DNA of 35,029 nt from an uncultured Ignavibacteriales bacterium. Lineage in GTDB: Bacteria; Bacteroidota; Ignavibacteria; Ignavibacteriales; Ignavibacteriaceae. How positions within the stretch are numbered: the first letter of the stretch is position 1; every line of letters begins with the position of its first letter. Where the stretch lies: NCBI GenBank assembly GCA_913053915.1, contig CAJXGP010000001.1, forward strand, positions 1-35,029, given 5' to 3'. Position numbers and translations under genes: made by a program. Below are positions 20,186-26,042 of the stretch, piece by piece. Under the pieces are notes generated by a model. The model ran no database searches. It saw only the letters and a program-made list of their open reading frames with translations, and was not told where the DNA came from.

Positions 20186-20270
20186 TTTTTATTTTTTTTC
20201 TTTTATAAGGATATTTTTTATTTTCCTTTTTTGAATTTCTTTTGCTTGGTCTTCTTTTTTTGTCTTTCAT
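20178..20270 (-). CDS. Basic micropeptide, 30 aa
   Basis: MKDKKRRPSKRNSKKENKKY PYKRKKIKNV, more than half Lys/Arg. ATGA overlap with the stop of 20267-20584 and an overlap into 19904-20185 support translation, though low-complexity A-rich DNA can give such ORFs by chance. Confidence 0.4.
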   Translation of the reverse strand: MKDKKRRPSKRNSKKENKKYPYKRKKIKNV

Positions 20271-20584
20271 ATTTTTTTACCCCTTGCTTTAAAAAATTCT
20301 AATGCTCTTTTAATATCTCCTTTATAATCATTTGTAGTTTTAGAATGTCCATAGTCCCAACCAAAAATATTTCCTTCAAAAAATGTAAGACCCTCATTGA
20401 CATTTGGATTTAAACCATCATAATGCTTATTAATATCTTGATGACCTTTTGGTAGGGAAATATAAATTACTTTTAAAAAAAAAATATACCCTTTTAAAAT
20501 TCCATATCCATCTGAATCTATTATAAATTTACTTCCAGTTGTTTTTTCTCTTTTAATCATTTCTTTTGTTTTTAATGTTTTCAT
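20267..20584 (-). CDS. Phage-type conserved protein, 105 aa
   Basis: GYIFFLKVIYISLPKGHQDI, NKHYDGLNPNVNEGLTFFEG, NIFGWDYGHSKTTNDYKGDI. The pattern S-L-P-K-G-H ... YDxLxPxVxxGLTFxE ... G-W-D-Y-G-H with a following D matches small phage and archaeal-virus proteins I recall (G-G-L-T-F ... W-x-G-F-D-C-A-H). The conserved His and Asp suggest a metal or ligand site; the biochemical role is not known to me. Confidence 0.65.
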   Translation of the reverse strand: MKTLKTKEMIKREKTTGSKFIIDSDGYGILKGYIFFLKVIYISLPKGHQDINKHYDGLNPNVNEGLTFFEGNIFGWDYGHSKTTNDYKGDIKRALEFFKARGKKI

Positions 20585-20700
20585 TCTAACTCTTTTGGAA
20601 CTCCAAATAATCCTCCTTTTTTATATTTATAAAATAAATAAATAAATCCAATTATTGAAAAAAAATATATTTCACCAATTAAAATATTAATTAATTCCAT
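20581..20700 (-). CDS. Single-helix membrane protein, 39 aa
   Basis: MELINILIGEIYFFSIIGFI YLFYKYKKGGLFGVPKELE. N-terminal hydrophobic helix and charged cytoplasmic tail. Its ATG lies in the end of 20691-20900 (GTATGGAATTAA). ATGA overlap with the following gene. Confidence 0.55.
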   Translation of the reverse strand: MELINILIGEIYFFSIIGFIYLFYKYKKGGLFGVPKELE

Positions 20701-20900
20701 ACTTTCCTCCCCCTAATATATCCAATCCCAACCAAAAACATTTCCTTCATCACTTTTAATCTATGATTTTTACATAATGGGATATGCCATGTTCCTTTGC
20801 CTAAATCTTCATCAAGATTTTTTCCACAAATTAAACATTCTCTTCTTGATGTCTTTTCAACAATTTCTTTTAAATTAAATGTTTTATCTTTTAATTCCAT
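20691..20900 (-). CDS. Zinc-binding mini-domain with borrowed tail, 69 aa
   Basis: Start ATG at 20900: MELKDKTFNLKEIVEKTSRR ECLICGKNLDEDLGKGTWHI PLCKNH. It is a paralogue of 17574-17741, but after KEMF the sequence switches to LVGIGYIRGRKVWN, which matches the end of 20891-21190 (FGIGYIMGRKVWN). That tail and the embedded GGGGAGGAAAGTATGG start site were evidently copied as a unit. Zinc ligands as in the paralogue. Confidence 0.65.
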   Translation of the reverse strand: MELKDKTFNLKEIVEKTSRRECLICGKNLDEDLGKGTWHIPLCKNHRLKVMKEMFLVGIGYIRGRKVWN

Positions 20901-21190
20901 ACTTTCCTCCCCATAATATATCCAATTCCAAAAGCGAATGTATAAAATACAGGATACCATATTATTTGAGATACTATGCCTAATGAATTAACAAAGTTAA
21001 ATATAAATTTCCTTAATAGAAAAACTAAACCAACCATTATTATTCCATAAATAGTTCCTATTGGGCTTAGTTCACTTAGATTTTCAAATAAACTCATAAA
21101 TGATTCACCCATATCTGAAATCCATTCAAAACTTATAAAGTATTCAAATTCTTCTGTTATCCTTTCCCATATATCTTCAATACTAAACAT
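20891..21190 (-). CDS. Membrane protein, 99 aa
   Basis: Start ATG at 21190 is favoured over an upstream GTG. MFSIEDIWERITEEFEYFIS FEWISDMGESFMSLFENLSE is amphipathic; helices at about 46-63 (IGTIYGIIMVGLVFLLRK) and 74-95 (VSQIIWYPVFYTFAFGIGYI). Ends GRKVWN. I recall proteins with the same start (FEWxxDxGxxF) and membrane layout in DPANN virus-like contigs; an envelope role is inferred. Confidence 0.7.
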   Translation of the reverse strand: MFSIEDIWERITEEFEYFISFEWISDMGESFMSLFENLSELSPIGTIYGIIMVGLVFLLRKFIFNFVNSLGIVSQIIWYPVFYTFAFGIGYIMGRKVWN

Positions 21191-21308
21191 TTTGAGAAAC
21201 ACCTCTCATCCTATAAATTATTTCTATTACAATTATAAATGCTAAACCAAGTGTAAATGCTAATATTATACTTCCTAAGAATAGTGCTGTATTTAATTCA
21301 TTCATCAT
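21183..21308 (-). CDS. Single-helix membrane protein, 41 aa
   Basis: MMNELNTALFLGSIILAFTL GLAFIIVIEIIYRMRGVSQN V. One membrane helix (about 8-31) and a basic tail. The end carries GAGAGGTG, the ribosome site for 20891-21190, which it overlaps. Confidence 0.55.
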   Translation of the reverse strand: MMNELNTALFLGSIILAFTLGLAFIIVIEIIYRMRGVSQNV

Positions 21309-21314
21309 TTTTTA

Positions 21315-21416
21315 TTAATCAAAAAACTCCTCAGTTATTTTATTTACAACTCTTTGAATATTCTTTGCTACTAATATTGCAGCTACAATTATTACAAAAT
21401 CTGTTATGTTTAACAT
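21315..21416 (-). CDS. Single-helix membrane peptide, 33 aa
   Basis: MLNITDFVIIVAAILVAKNI QRVVNKITEEFFD. Short N-terminal helix then an amphipathic segment with CTGAGGAG just before the next gene. Start lies 1 nt from the previous stop. Confidence 0.5.
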   Translation of the reverse strand: MLNITDFVIIVAAILVAKNIQRVVNKITEEFFD

Positions 21417-21417
21417 T

Positions 21418-21519
21418 TTAATTAAGTTGATTTGCTATATTTAATAACCATTCATATAAACTAATTATTTTTGTATCTATTACTATTGCATAATTTGTTG
21501 AACTAATAAGTATCTTCAT
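21418..21519 (-). CDS. Small peptide, 33 aa
   Basis: MKILISSTNYAIVIDTKIIS LYEWLLNIANQLN. Starts just after the stop of 21523-21783 and ends just before 21416. Beta-like then amphipathic helix. Marginal gene, supported by spacing only. Confidence 0.4.
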   Translation of the reverse strand: MKILISSTNYAIVIDTKIISLYEWLLNIANQLN

Positions 21520-21522
21520 TTT

Positions 21523-21783
21523 TTAAAAACCCCTCTGTTTAATTCCAACTCTTGTTCTTCCACCTGTTGAACTCTTTTTAATTTTCTTTGGTTTATTTTT
21601 AATTACCTCTAAACTTTGAATATCAATTCCTTGAGCCTCTGGCATTTTATCTTTTGTTTTACATTTTGGCATTATATCACATTGGATACAACCATTTAAA
21701 AATTCTGATTTTGCTACAACTATTCCTGTAAATCCACTTATCTTATCTCTTACTTTATCCCCAAGTTTTATTTTATTTTCCAT
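21523..21783 (-). CDS. Phage-type SH3/KOW-like small protein, 86 aa
   Basis: LGDKVRDKISGFTGIVVAKS EFLNGCIQCDIMPKC ... MPEAQGIDIQSLEVI. The G-D-K-V-R-D-x-I-S-G-F-T-G-I-x-x-A run, the NGC and the PEAQ-x-I-D-x-x-x-L-E-V-I ending match a small conserved phage protein family I recall, a beta-barrel of unknown function. The C-terminal basic tail (KKIKKSSTGGRTRVGIKQRG) is an addition. Preceded by GGAGGTAAAATAA. Confidence 0.75.
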   Translation of the reverse strand: MENKIKLGDKVRDKISGFTGIVVAKSEFLNGCIQCDIMPKCKTKDKMPEAQGIDIQSLEVIKNKPKKIKKSSTGGRTRVGIKQRGF

Positions 21784-22009
21784 TTATTTTACCTCCTGTT
21801 CTTTTTGTTTTACTTTTTGTTTTTCTTTTTTTATCAAAAATTGATAATATAAGTTTAATTCCTATTATAATAAATATTATACTTAAAAAAAGAGCAAGAT
21901 TTAATATAATTATATCTATTTGTCCAGAATTATAATTAATAATTATAGCTTTTATTAAGATTGAACTTATTAAAATAATTAATACTCCAAAAGATGCTTT
22001 TTCAAACAT
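21773..22009 (-). CDS. Two-helix membrane protein, 78 aa
   Basis: MFEKASFGVLIILISSILIK AIIINYNSGQIDIIILNLAL FLSIIFIIIGIKLILSIFDK, then a basic tail KKRKTKSKTKRTGGKINGK. Helices at about 6-25 and 32-57. Tail codons contain GGAGGTAAAATAAATGG, start of the next gene. Confidence 0.6.
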   Translation of the reverse strand: MFEKASFGVLIILISSILIKAIIINYNSGQIDIIILNLALFLSIIFIIIGIKLILSIFDKKRKTKSKTKRTGGKINGK

Positions 22010-22010
22010 T

Positions 22011-22178
22011 TTATTTTAATTCCTCCATTCTTTTATTAAGTTCACTTAATTTTTTAATTGCTTCATTATAAATATTATTAGTATCTATTATTATTAAAAA
22101 TCCGCATAAAATAATAATTATTGGTAGAATTATAAAGATAAAAAGTGAAATAAATCTAATAATTATTGTTTCAAACAT
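22011..22178 (-). CDS. Membrane helix plus coiled coil, 55 aa
   Basis: MFETIIIRFISLFIFIILPI IIILCGFLIIIDTNNIYNEA IKKLSELNKRMEELK. The ending MEELK (ATGGAGGAATTAAAATAA) is shared with the upstream gene 22180-22494 and includes the ribosome site. Likely N-in helix and cytoplasmic coil. Confidence 0.6.
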   Translation of the reverse strand: MFETIIIRFISLFIFIILPIIIILCGFLIIIDTNNIYNEAIKKLSELNKRMEELK

Positions 22179-22179
22179 T

Positions 22180-22494
22180 TTATTTTAATTCCTCCATTAT
22201 TTTGTCCTGTTCTTTTTGTATTTTATACATTTGTAGTTTTCCCATTAATTGAAATAGAACCATAATTAAACTTCCAAGCAATATTAATTCAGCCCAATAC
22301 CAAACACCACTTATCTTTATTATAGGTGTTACAATTAATCCTATTATTATCCCTATTGCTATAATAATTATCCCACTAAGTTCTCCCTTTGTTTTTTGTG
22401 TAGGTGTTATTTTTTCAGTTCCTTCTTTGAATCTTCTCCAAAATTCCTTATGTCCTAATTTAATATAGTTACTTATTAATTTTATTAATCCCAT
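22180..22494 (-). CDS. Two-helix membrane protein, 104 aa
   Basis: Soluble start (MGLIKLISNYIKLGHKEFWR RFKEGTEKITPT), helices at about 39-61 (LSGIIIIAIGIIIGLIVTPI) and 67-85 (YWAELILLGSLIMVLFQLM), then coil KMYKIQKEQDKIMEELK. Same end module as 22011-22178. Function unknown. Confidence 0.6.
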   Translation of the reverse strand: MGLIKLISNYIKLGHKEFWRRFKEGTEKITPTQKTKGELSGIIIIAIGIIIGLIVTPIIKISGVWYWAELILLGSLIMVLFQLMGKLQMYKIQKEQDKIMEELK

Positions 22495-22609
22495 CTTCCC
22501 CCCTGCATTTATGATTATTTAAACTCATTTTTAATCTAAACTTTTCCCCACAATTTTTACAAACATACTTTCCATTTTTATTAATAAATAAAGGTATTTT
22601 ATTTTCCAT
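22469..22609 (-). CDS. C2HC zinc finger protein, 46 aa
   Basis: KNGKYVCKNCGEKFRLKMSL NNHKCRGEDG: C-x2-C-x12-H-x-C, a single classical finger with the F and L core positions. The 3' end carries GGGGGGAAG, the ribosome site of 22180-22494. Candidate DNA-binding regulator or nucleoprotein. Confidence 0.6.
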   Translation of the reverse strand: MENKIPLFINKNGKYVCKNCGEKFRLKMSLNNHKCRGEDGINKINK

Positions 22610-22814
22610 TTTGATTATGTATTAAATTAAGAATAATAAGGAATAGAAACCAAATTAATATGTTTAGGGCAAGTATACCTGCAATTCCTATGGGAGATAT
22701 TTTATTGATATCATTGTTAAGTCCTATAAGAAGAATAGTTCCAAATCCTGTTATTAATCCCCCATATATTGATGAGATTAATGAATTTATGGATAGGGAT
22801 ATTTTATTTTCCAT
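22599..22814 (-). CDS. Two-helix membrane protein, 71 aa
   Basis: MENKISLSINSLISSIYGGL ITGFGTILLIGLNNDINKIS PIGIAGILALNILIWFLFLI ILNLIHNQNGK. Helices about 15-32 and 42-63. Last codons AATGGAAAATAA contain the next ATG. Confidence 0.6.
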   Translation of the reverse strand: MENKISLSINSLISSIYGGLITGFGTILLIGLNNDINKISPIGIAGILALNILIWFLFLIILNLIHNQNGK

Positions 22815-22815
22815 T

Positions 22816-23028
22816 TTAAAATAACATTAATAAAAATTTAAGTAATGTAGAAGTTAGCATTCCTATAATTGTACTCCCTAAAATAATAAGGGAAATAATA
22901 AGGGGAATATTAATATAACTCTCTTTTTCCTTATTTGATATTTTTCTTGATTCAGATGATGTAATATTCTGAATTTGGGCTAAAGACCATTTTCTTTCAG
23001 TGTAAGGATTTTGCATTTTATTTTTCAT
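22816..23028 (-). CDS. Single-helix membrane protein, 70 aa
   Basis: Soluble N-terminal part with WSLAQIQNITSSESRKISNK EKES, then two adjacent hydrophobic stretches (INIPLIISLIILGSTIIGML, TSTLLKFLLMLF). Possibly a hairpin in the membrane. Overlaps the end of 23018-23203. Confidence 0.55.
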   Translation of the reverse strand: MKNKMQNPYTERKWSLAQIQNITSSESRKISNKEKESYINIPLIISLIILGSTIIGMLTSTLLKFLLMLF

Positions 23029-23203
23029 TTTCCTCTGTTATTAAAATTAAATAATATTTTAATTTATTGAAATTCCATCTACAAGCCATAGCATGAAAAG
23101 ATAGGATAATAGTAAAATCATATCCTGAATGATATAAATTCAAACAATGTTCAATCAAATCTTTTTCTGAAACTTTTGAAGTTATTTTTATTTTTTTAGT
23201 CAT
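23018..23203 (-). CDS. Small soluble protein, 61 aa
   Basis: MTKKIKITSKVSEKDLIEHC LNLYHSGYDFTIILSFHAMA CRWNFNKLKYYLILITEENE K. Amphipathic with two His and two Cys but no clear zinc spacing. End carries CAGAGGAAAATG, the next start. Confidence 0.55.
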   Translation of the reverse strand: MTKKIKITSKVSEKDLIEHCLNLYHSGYDFTIILSFHAMACRWNFNKLKYYLILITEENEK

Positions 23204-23390
23204 TTTTTACTTCCTTTTCTTTTTGTTTAGTTTTTTCATCAAAAATTAGTAATATAAATGAAGGTAATAAAATAACACCTAATATACTAAATATTGTAGT
23301 CATTAAATCACTAAAAAAATATACTAATAAAAATTCAATAAAAAGTATTGAAATTAATATCCAACCATCGCTTGGTATTTTTTTAGTCAT
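23196..23390 (-). CDS. Two-helix membrane protein, 64 aa
   Basis: MTKKIPSDGWILISILFIEF LLVYFFSDLMTTIFSILGVI LLPSFILLIFDEKTKQKEKE VKND. Helices about 10-26 and 31-49 and a charged tail. ATGA overlap with 23387-23554. Confidence 0.55.
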   Translation of the reverse strand: MTKKIPSDGWILISILFIEFLLVYFFSDLMTTIFSILGVILLPSFILLIFDEKTKQKEKEVKND

Positions 23391-23554
23391 TCAAACACCT
23401 TCCCTAAATTATACCCTGCATAAAGCATACTAAGTGAACCAATTAATGAAAATACAAAATTAATTAAATTCAGTGGATGTATTAAAAAAAATATATATAA
23501 ACTTCCAACTAAAAAATATACCCCAAACATAAGGAAATATGATTCTTTATTCAT
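23387..23554 (-). CDS. Two-helix membrane protein, 55 aa
   Basis: MNKESYFLMFGVYFLVGSLY IFFLIHPLNLINFVFSLIGS LSMLYAGYNLGKVFE. Two helices separated by HPLN. Starts by ATGA-type overlap with 23551-23814 and ends by overlap with 23390. Confidence 0.55.
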   Translation of the reverse strand: MNKESYFLMFGVYFLVGSLYIFFLIHPLNLINFVFSLIGSLSMLYAGYNLGKVFE

Positions 23555-23814
23555 TTAAACCACACCTCTTTTTCTATTTTAACAATTTTTTCTTCTGCTA
23601 ATTCTTTATAAATGATATATGAGAATATTATTAAAATATATATTGGAATAGAAAAATATGAAATAATATTTGATTTATTTGTGTTAGATACAATTAGAAG
23701 GAATGATGTCATAATAACAAGAAAAAAACTGGATAATATAGAATAATATAATAAATACCAAAACCTTTCGTGATTTACAACTTTAACTTTTTCAATCATT
23801 ATTTTTTTATTCAT
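23551..23814 (-). CDS. Two-helix membrane protein, copy 1 of a tandem pair, 87 aa
   Basis: MNKKIMIEKVKVVNHERFWY LLYYSILSSFFLVIMTSFLL ... YIIYKELAEEKIVKIEKEVW FK. Nearly the same start (MNKKIM-I/V-EKVK-V/I-V-N/S-HERFW) and end (YKELAEEKIVKIEKEV) as 23835-24194, with diverged helices between. The 30-nt leader containing TCCTACTGGATATTTATT is also duplicated. Confidence 0.7.
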   Translation of the reverse strand: MNKKIMIEKVKVVNHERFWYLLYYSILSSFFLVIMTSFLLIVSNTNKSNIISYFSIPIYILIIFSYIIYKELAEEKIVKIEKEVWFK

Positions 23815-23834
23815 TTTATATTCCTACTGGATAT

Positions 23835-24194
23835 TTATTTAATATATATTATCCAGTTTTTTTCATAGGGTAATAGTTTAAGAAACCAATTACAGATAAC
23901 ATAATAAAAATTATTATTAAAAAAAATATCATTATTTTTGCCATTTACTTCTTTTTCTATTTTCACAATTTTTTCTTCTGCTAATTCTTTATAGGTTTCA
24001 TACATAAAAAATAATAGTAAATATATTATAAAAAGAAAATTATCAACTACAACATTATGAATATTAAAAATATTTAATATTATAAATGAACCTAAGTAAA
24101 AAACTAAACTAAACAATATTGAAAAGAATAATATTATCCAAAACCTTTCATGACTTACAATTTTAACTTTTTCAACCATTATTTTTTTATTCAT
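23835..24194 (-). CDS. Two-helix membrane protein, copy 2, with overlapping-frame extension, 119 aa
   Basis: Residues 1-82 align with copy 1 (MNKKIMVEKVKIVSHERFWI ... ELAEEKIVKIEKEV). Copy 1 stops three codons later, whereas this copy runs on for 37 residues (NGKNNDIFFNNNFYY ...) across another ORF in a different frame (23849-23944). The extension looks like an out-of-frame reading of that second gene, so its original stop was probably lost by a small indel, or termination is tolerated late. Confidence 0.6.
   Translation of the reverse strand: MNKKIMVEKVKIVSHERFWIILFFSILFSLVFYLGSFIILNIFNIHNVVVDNFLFIIYLLLFFMYETYKELAEEKIVKIEKEVNGKNNDIFFNNNFYYVICNWFLKLLPYEKNWIIYIK
23849..23944 (-). CDS. Membrane peptide in alternative frame, 31 aa
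   Basis: MAKIMIFFLIIIFIMLSVIG FLNYYPMKKTG. A clean hydrophobic helix with a basic end, read in a different frame from the extended 3' end of 23835-24194. Start ATG falls right after EKEV of that gene, as expected for a coupled downstream gene. I believe this is the real gene and the overlap is secondary. Confidence 0.5.
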   Translation of the reverse strand: MAKIMIFFLIIIFIMLSVIGFLNYYPMKKTG

Positions 24195-24203
24195 TTTATA
24201 TTC

Positions 24204-24449
24204 CTACTGGATATTTATTAATTCTTTTTTAAAACAAAAACATTTACCATTAAGATTATTTATAGGATAACTTTGAAATTCTGTGTAATAATTTAAACCT
24301 TTATCTGAACAGGTGTTTTTACAAGTATCATCAAATTTTATTTGTTGTGGAACTATAATAGTAAAAGCCCATATTAAAGTTAGTATATATATAATTATGG
24401 TAATTAACATAAATCCAAGCATTATCTTTTTCTTTATTTTTTTAGTCAT
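24204..24449 (-). CDS. Membrane-anchored four-cysteine ectodomain protein, 81 aa
   Basis: Basic N-terminus, helix about 9-31 (MLGFMLITIIIYILTLIWAF TIIV), then an external segment FDDTCKNTCSDKGLNYYTEF, NGKCFCFKKELINIQ. C-x3-C ... C-x-C can form two disulfides around a small loop. I recall similar C-x3-C...G...C-x-C mini-domains on archaeal membrane proteins. Confidence 0.65.
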   Translation of the reverse strand: MTKKIKKKIMLGFMLITIIIYILTLIWAFTIIVPQQIKFDDTCKNTCSDKGLNYYTEFQSYPINNLNGKCFCFKKELINIQ

Positions 24450-24460
24450 TTTATATTTAT

Positions 24461-24706
24461 CTAAAGCATCTCTTGTCCTTTAATTTTAATTATTGATGTA
24501 AGTGATAGTGCATAAATTGTGCTCATTAAAATTATAAATAATGATGTTATTAATATTATTGATGTTGGTGTCATAATATTTTTGAGATATGGAAGAACAA
24601 GTAAGTTATAAGTAAAAATCATTGTGGTAGTAAATAAAGTTAATCCAAATATCCAAAAAAGTTCATTTAAATCAATTATGTTTTCCATTTTTATATAACT
24701 TATCAT
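24461..24706 (-). CDS. Two-helix membrane protein, 81 aa
   Basis: MISYIKMENIIDLNELFWIF GLTLFTTTMIFTYNLLVLPY LKNIMTPTSIILITSLFIIL MSTIYALSLTSIIKIKGQEM L. Helices about 16-38 and 46-72. MENII (24688) is an alternative start. Lies behind the promoter-like repeat at 24719-24751. Confidence 0.6.
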   Translation of the reverse strand: MISYIKMENIIDLNELFWIFGLTLFTTTMIFTYNLLVLPYLKNIMTPTSIILITSLFIILMSTIYALSLTSIIKIKGQEML

Positions 24707-24727
24707 AACTTATATCTTTTTAAATAT

Positions 24728-24751
24728 GTGTTACCTTTTAGTAAGGACTAA
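24728..24751 (-). repeat. 24-bp promoter-proximal repeat, copy 1
   Basis: Minus strand TTAGTCCTTACTAAAAGGTA then ACAC, followed by a TATA-like TATTTAAA. Identical to 25868-25891. In both places it also encodes the C-terminal codons KLVLTKR-stop. Contains an imperfect palindrome CCTT/AAGG. Confidence 0.75.
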
Positions 24752-24793
24752 TTTATATTTAAATATATCTGAGGATGGACAATTCCTCCCCAT
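24731..24793 (-). pseudogene. Remnant of a zinc-ribbon gene end (20 codons)
   Basis: An ORF that starts within hairpin D (MGRNCPSSDIFKYKLVLTKR) ends with KLVLTKR, the same last residues as the intact zinc ribbon at 25871-25993. It looks like the 3' end of a duplicated copy whose 5' part was replaced by the hairpin. Confidence 0.45.
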
Positions 24794-24817
24794 CTTAAAA
24801 GGTAGGGTCTCCTTGCC
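24777..24817 (-). repeat. 41-nt GC-rich hairpin D, homologue of hairpin A
   Basis: On the minus strand: CAAGGAGACCCTACCTTTTA, then AGATGGGGAGGAATTG. CCCTA pairs with TGGGG, where hairpin A has CCCAA with TTGGG, so the stem is kept while bases change. 32 of 41 positions match hairpin A. Begins 1 nt into the stop codon of 24817-24951. Confidence 0.6.
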
Positions 24818-24951
24818 TAAGAAATATATGAAGGTATTTTTTTTTCTTTAATTTCTTTTTGATTATCTTCCATTATTCCATGATTGGGGCATAACTTCTT
24901 TCCATCACCCATTTCTATTAATTTTGTCCCACAATAATTACATCTTTCCAT
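24817..24951 (-). CDS. Zinc ribbon micro-protein, 44 aa
   Basis: MERCNYCGTKLIEMGDGKKL CPNHGIMEDNQKEIKEKKIP SYIS. CNYC and C-P-N-H give a CCCH site. Starts within the end of 24938-25201 (14-nt overlap). Hairpin D follows its stop directly, possibly as 3' processing or stability element. Confidence 0.6.
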   Translation of the reverse strand: MERCNYCGTKLIEMGDGKKLCPNHGIMEDNQKEIKEKKIPSYIS

Positions 24952-25201
24952 TTTTATCTATTCCCCATAGTTTATTTAGAATATAAGACATAAAATTATC
25001 AAAAGTATAATAAATTAGTATAAGATAAAATATTATGGACAAAATAGAAAAAAATGAAACATTTTTTATTGGTGAAGATAATTCTTTAATGAAAAGAATG
25101 TAAAAAATAAAATAGAATGAATAAAAAAATGCAATAATAAATCTACTTATTATTATTTTAAAATCTTTCTTTAATTCTTTTTCCATTTTAACTTCTTTCA
25201 A
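24938..25201 (-). CDS. Membrane protein, 87 aa
   Basis: Basic start (MKEVKMEKELKKDFKIIISR), hydrophobic helices at about 19-42 (FIIAFFYSFYFIFYILFI) and 53-75 (FSILSIIFYLILIYYTFDNF), end NKLWGIDKNGKM. Overlaps both neighbours. Function unknown. Confidence 0.6.
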   Translation of the reverse strand: MKEVKMEKELKKDFKIIISRFIIAFFYSFYFIFYILFIKELSSPIKNVSFFSILSIIFYLILIYYTFDNFMSYILNKLWGIDKNGKM

Positions 25202-25703
25202 CTAATTTAGCAAATTCTTCTTTAAATCTCATATTTAAATCTTCTTCCTTTCCATTTGATTTATTTAATTCTTTAGAGAACTCACTCATCTTATTTGATA
25301 TTTGTTTAATATATTCATTTGCATCTTGTATTGAATATCCTTTATTCATTAATTTAAAATATAGGACTTTCTTTTCATCACGAGTTATATATAATCCTAA
25401 ACTACTAATCTTTCCTTTTTGATAATTAAATATTCTTGGTCTTTTTGTCTTTTTGATTATTAATTTACAATCTTTTATTTTCTTTATTTCTTTTTCCCAC
25501 TTCTTCTTAATTTTGTTCTTTTCCTTTATACTCTTTTCAAATTTTATTTCTATTTTATTGTTCTTTGATTCCTCTTTTAAAAATTCCCTATGTTTCAATC
25601 TATCTTTTTTATAACAACATACACAAATAAATCTTCCTTTAATTTTTTTAAGTTTCTTTTGCTTAAATTCTTTATTACAATTAGAACACCCTTTTAATCT
25701 CAT
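25188..25703 (-). CDS. Zinc-ribbon protein with long charged helices, 171 aa
   Basis: N-terminal CSNCNKEFKQKKLKKIKGRF ICVCCYKKD gives a four-Cys zinc ribbon (residues 6-31). Residues 40-95 are a very basic coil, then RPRIFNYQKGKISSLGLYIT RDEKKVLYFKLMNKGYSIQD ANEYIKQISNKMSEF, helical. I recall related proteins with the zinc ribbon plus SxxD-A-x-x-Y-I helix in DPANN elements; nucleic-acid binding is likely, exact role unknown. Confidence 0.7.
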   Translation of the reverse strand: MRLKGCSNCNKEFKQKKLKKIKGRFICVCCYKKDRLKHREFLKEESKNNKIEIKFEKSIKEKNKIKKKWEKEIKKIKDCKLIIKKTKRPRIFNYQKGKISSLGLYITRDEKKVLYFKLMNKGYSIQDANEYIKQISNKMSEFSKELNKSNGKEEDLNMRFKEEFAKLVERS

Positions 25704-25834
25704 CTTCTTTTTGTTTTATTCTTTTCTAACATTTTATTTGTTACTATTTTTCCACAATCTTTGCAGAACTTATTTGACTTAGATTTCTTTCCAAATGGAA
25801 AATTTCTTTTTATTCTTTTATGTTCACATTTCAT
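25700..25834 (-). CDS. Zinc ribbon micro-protein, 44 aa
   Basis: MKCEHKRIKRNFPFGKKSKS NKFCKDCGKIVTNKMLEKNK TKRR. C-x-H and C-x2-C ligands. ATG is 23 nt downstream of a TATA-like box, so this is probably the leaderless first gene of the promoter carrying the 24-bp repeat. ATGA overlap with 25188-25703. Confidence 0.6.
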   Translation of the reverse strand: MKCEHKRIKRNFPFGKKSKSNKFCKDCGKIVTNKMLEKNKTKRR

Positions 25835-25857
25835 TTTCTTTATGATGATTTAAACTC

Positions 25858-25891
25858 TTTTAAATTTGTGTTACCTTTTAGTAAGGACTAA
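25858..25891 (-). promoter_or_regulatory. Promoter with 24-bp repeat, copy 2
   Basis: Repeat at 25868-25891 followed on the minus strand by AATTTAAA (25858-25865), 23 nt before the ATG at 25834. The repeat replaces the C-run of the other promoter family, so it may be the binding site of a different regulator. Confidence 0.6.
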
Positions 25892-25993
25892 CTTGTTTAA
25901 GTATCCACATTTTTTACAATGAAAACTTCCTTGATAATATGTAACTCTTGAACTATTACATACAGGACATTTCTTAGGATATTTTGATTTCAT
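25871..25993 (-). CDS. Zinc ribbon protein, 40 aa
   Basis: ATG at 25993: MKSKYPKKCPVCNSSRVTYY QGSFHCKKCGYLNKLVLTKR. CPVC and CKKC knuckles with the SF-x-C-K-K-C-G-Y pattern are a canonical TFIIB/TFS-type zinc ribbon. The last codons double as the promoter repeat. May interact with the transcription or replication machinery. Confidence 0.7.
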   Translation of the reverse strand: MKSKYPKKCPVCNSSRVTYYQGSFHCKKCGYLNKLVLTKR

Positions 25994-26042
25994 ATTATTT
26001 AAAAATCTAATTAAAAAAATAAAAATTGTTATTGTCTTTAGT

